NCBI GenBank assembly: GCA_022616655.1
Contig: JAKEEJ010000171.1
Coordinates: 1 to 6,816, forward strand
DNA: 6,816 nucleotides
Direction of reading: 5' to 3'
From: Nevskiales bacterium
GTDB taxonomy: Bacteria > Pseudomonadota > Gammaproteobacteria > Nevskiales > Nevskiaceae
Shown here: piece after piece, positions 1 through 5,240 of the stretch
Layout of the letters: every line of letters starts with the position of its first letter
Numbering within the stretch: the first letter of the stretch is position 1
The notes under the pieces: model-generated
The model's database searches: none
Told to the model about the DNA's origin: nothing
Seen by the model: only the letters and a program-made list of their open reading frames with translations
Made by a program: the position numbers and the translations under genes

Positions 1-447
1 AAGCTGACCGACTACGCCACGGTGGTGATGACCGCACTGGCGGCCGAGCCCGGGAAACTGCAAAGCGCCCACGGTCTGGCGATCCAGACTCACGTCGCGG
101 AACCGACCGTGGGAAAACTGCTGAAGCTGCTGACCAAAGCCGGCCTGGTGGAATCGCTGCGCGGAGTGCATGGCGGGTACCGTCTGGCGCGCACCGCTGA
201 CCGTATCTCGGTGGCCGGCGTGATCCGCGCGGTGGAGGGACCGATTGCGCTCACGCAGTGTTCCATCCACAAGGGTTCTTGCGCGATTGAACCGTATTGC
301 GGCGTACGATCCAACTGGCGGCTGATCAATACCGCCATCCGCGACGCGCTGGAAGGCGTCACGCTCGCACAAATGGCGCAACCGCTGCGCGCCGCACGCC
401 TGCCCCGGACGCTGACCGAACTGCCGGCCGCGATGTCGGCAAGGTAA
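1..447 (+). CDS. Rrf2-family SUF operon regulator, 5'-truncated by window edge
   Basis: This is a winged-helix transcription factor of the Rrf2 family (relatives IscR, NsrR), most like the SUF-system regulator subgroup found next to sufB in gammaproteobacteria. The frame is open from base 1 (reading [10 protein letters not shown]), so only a few N-terminal residues are missing; the internal GTG at 22 and ATG at 28 lie inside the first helix and are not the real start. Of 148 visible residues, about 20-65 form the helix-turn-helix and wing (APTV-like [11 protein letters not shown], then GGYRLAR). Three cysteines, C87, C94 and C100, are spaced CX6CX5C at the place where IscR and NsrR bind an Fe-S cluster, followed by a GVRSNW stretch. 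The stop is only 5 nt before sufB, so co-transcription and autoregulation by cluster status are likely (inference). The operator would lie upstream, outside the window. The family call is firm; the exact subgroup and target are inferred. Confidence 0.9.
   Translation, partial: KLTDYATVVMTALAAEPGKLQSAHGLAIQTHVAEPTVGKLLKLLTKAGLVESLRGVHGGYRLARTADRISVAGVIRAVEGPIALTQCSIHKGSCAIEPYCGVRSNWRLINTAIRDALEGVTLAQMAQPLRAARLPRTLTELPAAMSAR
441..444 (+). promoter_or_regulatory. Shine-Dalgarno for sufB
   Basis: AAGG lies 8 nt before the ATG at 453 and overlaps the last codons of the regulator gene. It is a modest site, but together with homology beginning right after this ATG it fixes the sufB start. The same frame is open further upstream, but the upstream codons (297-452) overlap the regulator and encode nothing SufB-like. 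Confidence 0.55.
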
Positions 448-452
448 TCCCC

Positions 453-1904
453 ATGTCCACTTCCCGGCGTGAAATCGAAACGCTGCTGCGCGGAGGTGAA
501 TATTCCGCGGGCTTCGTGACGAAGCTGGACGCGGACACGATCGCGCCCGGTCTCAGCGAGGACGTGATCCGCTTCATCTCGGCGAAAAAGCAGGAGCCGG
601 CCTGGCTGCTGGACGGGCGCCTGGCGGCGTTCCGGCGCTGGCAGAAGATGCGGGAACCGCGCTGGGCACACGTGCAGTATCCCCAGATTGACTACCAGGC
701 CATCTCGTACTATTCCGCGCCGAAAAGCCTGAAGGATCGGCCCAAGTCCCTGGCCGAGGTGGATCCCAAACTTCTGGAGACGTACAAAAAACTCGGCATT
801 CCGCTGGCGGAGCAGGAGCGTCTGGCCGGCGTGGCGATGGACGTGGTGTTTGACAGCGTTTCCATCGCCACCACGTTCAGGGAAAAGCTCCGCGAAGCGG
901 GCGTGCTGTTCTGCCCCATTTCGGAAGCCGTGCGCGAATACCCCGACCTGGTCCGCAAATACCTGGGAACGGTCGTACCTCCGGGCGACAATTTTTACGC
1001 CGCCCTCAATTCCGCGGTGTTCACCGATGGCTCGTTTGTTTACATTCCAAAGGGCGTGCGCTGCCCGATGGAGTTGTCCACTTATTTCCGGATCAACGAG
1101 CGCAACACCGGCCAGTTCGAACGCACCCTCATCATCGCCGAAGAGGGTTCGTACGTGAGCTACCTGGAGGGCTGCACCGCGCCACAGCGCGACGAGCATC
1201 AGTTGCACGCGGCGGTGGTGGAGCTGGTCGCCCTGGACCAGGCCCAGATCAAATACTCCACGGTGCAGAACTGGTATCCCGGCGACGAAAACGGCAAGGG
1301 CGGCATTTACAACTTCGTGACCAAACGCGGCGATTGCCGCGGGCGCGCCAGCAAGATTTCCTGGACCCAGATCGAAACCGGTTCGGCCATCACCTGGAAA
1401 TATCCCTCCTGCATTCTGCGCGGCGACGGGTCCACCGGGGAGTTCTACTCGGTGGCGCTGACCCACCATCGGCAACAGGCCGACACCGGCACCAAGATGC
1501 TGCACGTCGGCCGGAACACCACCTCCACCATCGTCTCCAAAGGCATCTCCGCCGGCCACGGCCGGCAGTCCTACCGGGGACTGGTGCGGGTCCTGCCGTC
1601 CGCCGCCGGTGCGCGCAATTACACCCGTTGCGATTCGCTGTTGATCGGTGAGCACTGTGCGGCGAACACTTTTCCGTATACCGAGGTGCGCAACCCGACG
1701 GCGCAACTGGAACACGAGGCCACCACCTCGAAAATCGGCGAAGACCAGCTGTATTACTGCCGGTCGCGCGGCATCTCGGAGGAGGACGCCGTGTCCATGG
1801 TCGTCAACGGTTTCTGCAAAGACGTCTTCAAGGAACTGCCCATGGAATTTGCCGTGGAAGCGCAGAAACTGATGTCGGTATCACTGGAAGGCGCCGTGGG
1901 TTAA
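453..1904 (+). CDS. sufB: Fe-S cluster assembly scaffold protein SufB
   Basis: SufB is the scaffold subunit of the cytoplasmic SufBCD complex, on which sulfur and iron are assembled into a nascent cluster. The product is 483 residues, against 495 in E. coli. Recognisable family blocks in order are YYSAP near 86-90, FDSVSIATT at 133-141, RKYLGTVVP at 168-176, [16 protein letters not shown] at 200-215, LEGCTAP at 238-244, [17 protein letters not shown] at 309-325, SKGISAGH at 362-369 and [16 protein letters not shown] at 421-436. C393 (in RCDSLLIG) and E422 match by alignment the E. coli C405 and E434 implicated in sulfur acceptance and cluster formation; C241 sits in the EGC motif also implicated in sulfur transfer. 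The N-terminal CxxCxxxC motif of E. coli SufB, after YYSAP, is absent. It starts 5 nt after the regulator gene, and a 79-nt repeat-bearing gap separates it from sufC. The identification is unambiguous. Confidence 0.98.
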   Translation: MSTSRREIETLLRGGEYSAGFVTKLDADTIAPGLSEDVIRFISAKKQEPAWLLDGRLAAFRRWQKMREPRWAHVQYPQIDYQAISYYSAPKSLKDRPKSLAEVDPKLLETYKKLGIPLAEQERLAGVAMDVVFDSVSIATTFREKLREAGVLFCPISEAVREYPDLVRKYLGTVVPPGDNFYAALNSAVFTDGSFVYIPKGVRCPMELSTYFRINERNTGQFERTLIIAEEGSYVSYLEGCTAPQRDEHQLHAAVVELVALDQAQIKYSTVQNWYPGDENGKGGIYNFVTKRGDCRGRASKISWTQIETGSAITWKYPSCILRGDGSTGEFYSVALTHHRQQADTGTKMLHVGRNTTSTIVSKGISAGHGRQSYRGLVRVLPSAAGARNYTRCDSLLIGEHCAANTFPYTEVRNPTAQLEHEATTSKIGEDQLYYCRSRGISEEDAVSMVVNGFCKDVFKELPMEFAVEAQKLMSVSLEGAVG

Positions 1905-1907
1905 TCG

Positions 1908-1965
1908 TGTCATTCCGAGCAAAGCGAGGAATCTGGCCAGATCCCTCACTTCGTTCGGGATGACA
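1908..1965. repeat. 58-nt palindromic intergenic repeat between sufB and sufC
   Basis: Two 29-nt arms (1908-1936 and 1937-1965) are inverted copies of each other, with 24 of 29 positions complementary. In the + strand transcript two of the five remaining positions become G-U pairs, leaving three A-C mismatches. The centre, 1931-1942, is a perfect 12-nt palindrome (ATCTGGCCAGAT). The arms begin and end TGTCAT/ATGACA and carry the GAGGAATCT / AGATCCCTC core that I recall from dispersed intergenic palindromes in many bacterial and metagenomic genomes; that resemblance is from memory. It fills most of the only sizeable gap in an otherwise tightly packed operon. As RNA it would form a long hairpin without a following U-tract, so it is not a typical intrinsic terminator. 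It might affect mRNA processing or the sufB/sufC expression ratio (inference). Confidence 0.85.
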
Positions 1966-1974
1966 AAGAAAAAC

Positions 1975-1978
1975 GGAA
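1975..1978 (+). promoter_or_regulatory. Shine-Dalgarno that selects the sufC start at 1984
   Basis: GGAA sits 5 nt before the ATG at 1984, whose product begins MLEIENL, the usual SufC N-terminus. An earlier in-frame ATG at 1960 lies inside the palindromic repeat, would add eight unrelated residues (MTKKNGTS), and has its upstream bases buried in the hairpin arm. Confidence 0.55.
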
Positions 1979-1983
1979 CATCA

Positions 1984-2727
1984 ATGCTGGAAATCGAAAA
2001 CCTCCACGCCCGCGTGGGCGACACAAAAATTCTCAACGGCATCACCCTGTCGGTGAAGGCCGGCGAGGTACACGCCGTGATGGGACCCAACGGCTCCGGC
2101 AAGTCCACGCTCGCGCACCTGCTGGCGGGCCGCGCAGGGTATGCCGTCACCGAAGGCCGGATTCTGTACGACGGGAAAGACCTGCTGTCTCTGACGCCGG
2201 AAGCCCGGGCCGGCGAAGGCGTGTTCCTCGGCTTTCAGTATCCGGTGGAAATCCCCGGCGTCAGCACCTTGTACCTGCTGAAAACCGCCGTGAACGCACA
2301 GCGCAAGTACCGCGGGCAATCCGAGATTGACGCACTGGATTTTCTCGCCTGGATCCGCGACCGCGTGAAGAAAGTGCGCATGGACATCGAGATGCTGCAT
2401 CGTGGCGTCAACGAAGGCTTTTCGGGCGGTGAGAAGAAACGCAACGAGATTCTGCAGATGCTGGTGCTGGAACCGCGACTGATGATCCTGGACGAGACCG
2501 ACTCCGGTCTGGACATTGACGCGCTGCGCATCGTGGCCGATGGCATCAATGCTCTGCGCTCGCCGGAGCGGGCCATTCTGCTCGTCACGCATTATCAGCG
2601 CCTGCTGGAATACGTACAGCCGGACCGCGTGCACGTGCTGGCCCGCGGCCGCATCGTCCGCTCCGGCGGTCCCGAACTGGCGCACGAGCTTGAAGCAAAA
2701 GGGTACGGCTGGCTGGATGCCGCCTGA
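1984..2727 (+). CDS. sufC: Fe-S cluster assembly ATPase SufC
   Basis: SufC is the ABC-type ATPase of the soluble SufBCD complex; its ATP-driven dimerisation is thought to reshape SufB-SufD during cluster assembly. It is not a transporter and no membrane segment is seen. The 247-residue product matches the 248 of E. coli. All nucleotide-binding motifs are present: Walker A GPNGSGKST at 34-42, Q-loop Q85 in FLGFQYPVEIPG, the ABC signature FSGGEKKRNEILQM at 146-159, Walker B LMILDE at 166-171 with catalytic E171, the D-loop following in TDSGLDID, and the switch histidine H203 in VTHYQRLL. The YPVEIPG and SGGEKKR forms are diagnostic of SufC rather than general ABC proteins. I chose the start at 1984 over an in-frame ATG at 1960, because the latter lies inside the preceding repeat. 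An 11-nt gap leads to sufD, so translation is probably coupled. Confidence 0.98.
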   Translation: MLEIENLHARVGDTKILNGITLSVKAGEVHAVMGPNGSGKSTLAHLLAGRAGYAVTEGRILYDGKDLLSLTPEARAGEGVFLGFQYPVEIPGVSTLYLLKTAVNAQRKYRGQSEIDALDFLAWIRDRVKKVRMDIEMLHRGVNEGFSGGEKKRNEILQMLVLEPRLMILDETDSGLDIDALRIVADGINALRSPERAILLVTHYQRLLEYVQPDRVHVLARGRIVRSGGPELAHELEAKGYGWLDAA

Positions 2728-2732
2728 AGGGG
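2726..2732 (+). promoter_or_regulatory. Shine-Dalgarno for sufD
   Basis: GAAGGGG begins within the sufC stop codon and ends 6 nt before the sufD ATG at 2739. Its four G residues are half of a 10-nt perfect palindrome (GGGGCGCCCC, 2729-2738) that fills the gap, so a short hairpin could partly mask the site. With a realistic loop only three pairs remain, so the effect is probably slight. Confidence 0.5.
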
Positions 2733-2738
2733 CGCCCC

Positions 2739-3983
2739 ATGAGCCCGAGCTATACCGCCGCTTTTGAAACCGTGCTGCGCGAATCGCCCGCCGTCGCCCG
2801 CGAATCGCGCACCGAGAATCTGAACGCCTTCCTGAAAGCCGGCTTTCCGAATAAAAGGCAGGAAGACTGGCGTTATACGGATTTAAGTCCGCTCGCGGAG
2901 CAGAATTTCGCGCTCGCCGCTCCGGGAGAGATTCCCGATCTGTCGTCGCGATTCCTGCCCGGTACGGACCGGCTGGTTTTTGTGAACGGCCGTTTCGACG
3001 CCACCGCTTCAGATTACCCGCCCGGTGCCATCGCCCGGCGCGCGGAGTTTGCAACACCCGTGGACGTCTTTGAGAAAGACAGCATCAGCCACCTCAACGC
3101 GGCCCTGGCGCTGGACGGTCTGGCGTTGCGGCTGGCGCCGCAAACCCGGCTCGACCGGCCGCTGCACGTGCTCAGCGTGACGAGTCCCGGTGCCGCGCCC
3201 GCGATGTCACACCTGACTCACTCCATCAATCTCGAACCCGGCGCGGAAGCCACCGTGATCTTCGAGGATCTGACACACGGCGACGGCACGCACCTGCTCA
3301 CACAGCGCGTCTGGCTGCGTGCGATGGATCACGCACGCCTGAACGTGATCCGCTTGCAAGAGCACGGTTCGGGCGTACAGGCCCTGACACGCTGGGACGC
3401 CAGCGTCGAGCGCAACGCCACCCTGGACTGGATAAACCTCGACCTCGGCGGACACCTGGTGCGCAACGACCTGGTGATGACACTGGCCGCGCCGGAGGCG
3501 CGCGTAAATTTGTCCGGCGTTTACGCGCCGGGCGGCACCACGCACGTGGACAACCACACCCGCATCGAGCATTTCTGGCCGGGCGGCGTCAGCCGCGAGA
3601 CCTACCGCGGAATCGTGAAGGACCGCGCCCGCGCCGTGTTCAACGGCCGGATCGTGGTACACCCGCAGGCGTTCAAAACCGATTCCGCCCAGCACGTGGC
3701 CAACCTGTTGCTGTCGCCGGAGGCGGAGGTCAACGCCAAACCGGAGCTGCAGATTGACAACGACGACGTGCGCTGCACGCACGGCGCCACCTGCGGGCAG
3801 CTTGATGAGTACGCCATTTATTACCTGCGGTCGCGCGGAATACCACTGGACACGGCCCGCCGGGCGTTGCTGTATTCCTTCGCACGCGAAGTTCTGGCGA
3901 ACATCGCCTTTGAACCGGCGCGGCAGCGGATGGAACAGGCTCTGCTGGCACGCCTGCCCGGCACACCGGAGGTGCTGCCGTGA
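2739..3983 (+). CDS. sufD: Fe-S cluster assembly protein SufD
   Basis: SufD is a paralogue of SufB that pairs with it in the SufBC2D scaffold complex and is needed for iron acquisition and a cluster site at the SufB-SufD interface. The product has 414 residues (E. coli 423). The N-terminal region carries FPNKRQEDWRYTDLSPL at about 36-52, the typical SufD entry motif. The beta-helical core follows, including SGVYAPGGTTHVDNHTRIEH at 259-278 and FNGRIVVHPQAFKTDSAQ at 301-318. The C-terminal block reads DNDDVRCTHGATCGQLDE (340-357), then an YYLRSRGI segment. C346 and H348 match E. coli C358 and H360, the latter reported as important for cluster assembly. C352 in GATCG is an additional cysteine where I recall V or I in many homologues. 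The gene starts 11 nt after sufC and its stop overlaps the sufS GTG by 4 nt. Confidence 0.97.
   Translation: MSPSYTAAFETVLRESPAVARESRTENLNAFLKAGFPNKRQEDWRYTDLSPLAEQNFALAAPGEIPDLSSRFLPGTDRLVFVNGRFDATASDYPPGAIARRAEFATPVDVFEKDSISHLNAALALDGLALRLAPQTRLDRPLHVLSVTSPGAAPAMSHLTHSINLEPGAEATVIFEDLTHGDGTHLLTQRVWLRAMDHARLNVIRLQEHGSGVQALTRWDASVERNATLDWINLDLGGHLVRNDLVMTLAAPEARVNLSGVYAPGGTTHVDNHTRIEHFWPGGVSRETYRGIVKDRARAVFNGRIVVHPQAFKTDSAQHVANLLLSPEAEVNAKPELQIDNDDVRCTHGATCGQLDEYAIYYLRSRGIPLDTARRALLYSFAREVLANIAFEPARQRMEQALLARLPGTPEVLP
3968..3973 (+). promoter_or_regulatory. Strong Shine-Dalgarno supporting the GTG start of sufS
   Basis: GGAGGT inside the end of sufD lies 6 nt before the GTG at 3980. This near-consensus site at good spacing supports GTG as the real start, giving a 4-nt GTGA overlap with the sufD stop. 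Confidence 0.75.
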
Positions 3984-5236
3984 ATCCGCATCGGGAGTCG
4001 GATACCGATCCCCGTCTCCCGTCCTTGGATCTGGCGCGCGTCCGCGCGGACTTTCCCATTCTTGCCGAGCCGGTGCACGGCAAACGGCTGGCTTATCTGG
4101 ACAACGCCGCCACCACCCAGAAACCGGAAGCCGTACTCAAAGCCCTGGACAATTACTACCGCCACGGAAATGCGAACGTGCACCGCGCCGTGCACGAACT
4201 GTCGCAGCGCGCCACCACCGCCTACGAAGCGGCCCGCGACCGGATCGCGCGCCACTTCAACGCCGCGCGCGATGAAATCGTGTTCACGCGCGGGACGACC
4301 GAGGCCATCAATCTCGTCGCGCGTTCCTTTCTGGAACCGCGGCTGAAGGCCGGCGACGAGATTCTGCTCACGATGATGGAACACCATTCCAATATCGTGC
4401 CCTGGCAACTGGCGACCGAACGCACCGGGGCCAGGATCGTTGTCGCCCCCATCAGTGACGCCGGCGAGTTACTCATTGACGAGTGGCGACAGCGTCTGAA
4501 CGTCCGCACGCGTCTGGTGGCGTTTGCACACGTCTCCAACGCGCTGGGCACTCTCAATCCGGTGACTGAACTGGCCCGTGAAGCCCGCGTCCGTGGCATC
4601 CCGGTGCTGGCGGACGGCGCGCAGGCCGTGGCGCATCTGGCCGTGGACGTCAAGGCGCTGGGCGTGGATTTTTACGCCTGTTCCGCGCACAAGGTGTACG
4701 GCCCCACGGGGTTCGGCGTGCTCTACGCGAAACGCGAGCATCTGGAAGCCATGCCGCCCTGGCAGGGCGGCGGCGACATGATCCGTACCGTGGCGTTCGA
4801 GGGCAGCACCTGGAACGACGTGCCGTACAAGTTCGAAGCCGGAACTCCGCCCATCGCGGGCGCCGTCGGTTTTGCCGCTGCGCTGGATTATCTCGACGGC
4901 CTCGGCCTGGACCGCATTCACCGGCACGAAGAGGGCGTGCTGGCCTATGCCACCGAGGCCCTGTCACGCATTCCGGGTCTGCGGCTGATCGGCACGGCCC
5001 GGAACAAGAGCGGCATTCTGTCCTTCGTCATGGACAGTGCACATCCGCAGGACATCGGCAGCATTCTGGACATGGAAGGCGTGGCGGTACGCAGCGGGCA
5101 TCACTGCGCCATGCCGCTGATGCAGCGCTACGGCGTTTCTGCCACGGCGCGCGCCTCTCTCGCGGTATACAACGGCACGGACGACATTGACCAACTGGTC
5201 TCTGCGCTGCACAAGGTGCGCGCACTGTTCGCGTGA
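3980..5236 (+). CDS. sufS: Cysteine desulfurase SufS (group II, PLP-dependent)
   Basis: SufS converts L-cysteine to L-alanine and leaves a persulfide on its catalytic cysteine, supplying sulfur to SufBCD. The fold is the class V aminotransferase type and the product has 418 residues. Key residues align with E. coli SufS at a constant offset of 12: PLP lysine K238 in CSAHKVYGPTG (K226), D212 in ADGAQ (D200), ring-stacking H135 in MEHHSN (H123), catalytic C376 in RSGHHCAMP (C364) and R391 in ATARASLAVYN (R379). The RSGHHC context and short active-site loop mark the SufS/CsdA group rather than IscS/NifS. The N-terminus is 12 residues longer than E. coli, fixed by a GTG start with a strong ribosome-binding site and a 4-nt overlap with sufD. 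Group II enzymes normally need SufE or SufU for full activity; neither is encoded here. It is the last gene of the operon in this window. Confidence 0.98.
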   Translation: MNPHRESDTDPRLPSLDLARVRADFPILAEPVHGKRLAYLDNAATTQKPEAVLKALDNYYRHGNANVHRAVHELSQRATTAYEAARDRIARHFNAARDEIVFTRGTTEAINLVARSFLEPRLKAGDEILLTMMEHHSNIVPWQLATERTGARIVVAPISDAGELLIDEWRQRLNVRTRLVAFAHVSNALGTLNPVTELAREARVRGIPVLADGAQAVAHLAVDVKALGVDFYACSAHKVYGPTGFGVLYAKREHLEAMPPWQGGGDMIRTVAFEGSTWNDVPYKFEAGTPPIAGAVGFAAALDYLDGLGLDRIHRHEEGVLAYATEALSRIPGLRLIGTARNKSGILSFVMDSAHPQDIGSILDMEGVAVRSGHHCAMPLMQRYGVSATARASLAVYNGTDDIDQLVSALHKVRALFA

Positions 5237-5240
5237 GTCA
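5234..5240. other. Convergent stop-codon junction of sufS and recJ
   Basis: The sufS TGA (5234-5236) and the recJ stop (TCA on the + strand, 5238-5240) are separated by one base, forming the 7-nt palindrome TGAGTCA. No intergenic terminator can fit, so both transcripts must end inside, or run into, the opposing coding region. I found no GC-rich hairpin followed by a T-tract within about 100 nt on the recJ side. Confidence 0.9.

Noticed and set aside
297..452. A longer sufB with about 52 extra N-terminal residues
   Set aside because: The extension overlaps the conserved 3' part of the regulator gene in another frame, is arginine-rich and unlike SufB, and the ATG at 453 has a Shine-Dalgarno and the expected N-terminus.
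90..1715. A 541-codon open frame on the - strand across the regulator and sufB
   Set aside because: It is antisense to two clear genes, its product is rich in G, A, R, H and Q with no recognisable domain, and such long antisense frames are expected in GC-rich coding DNA.
1908..1965. Intrinsic terminator after sufB
   Set aside because: The hairpin is long and interrupted, with no U-tract after it (the sequence continues AAGAAAAACGG), and sufC, sufD and sufS lie immediately downstream on the same strand.
1981..3057. A 358-codon open frame on the - strand across sufC and sufD
   Set aside because: It lies wholly antisense to sufC and the 5' part of sufD, has no recognisable motif, and is explained by codon bias of the real genes.
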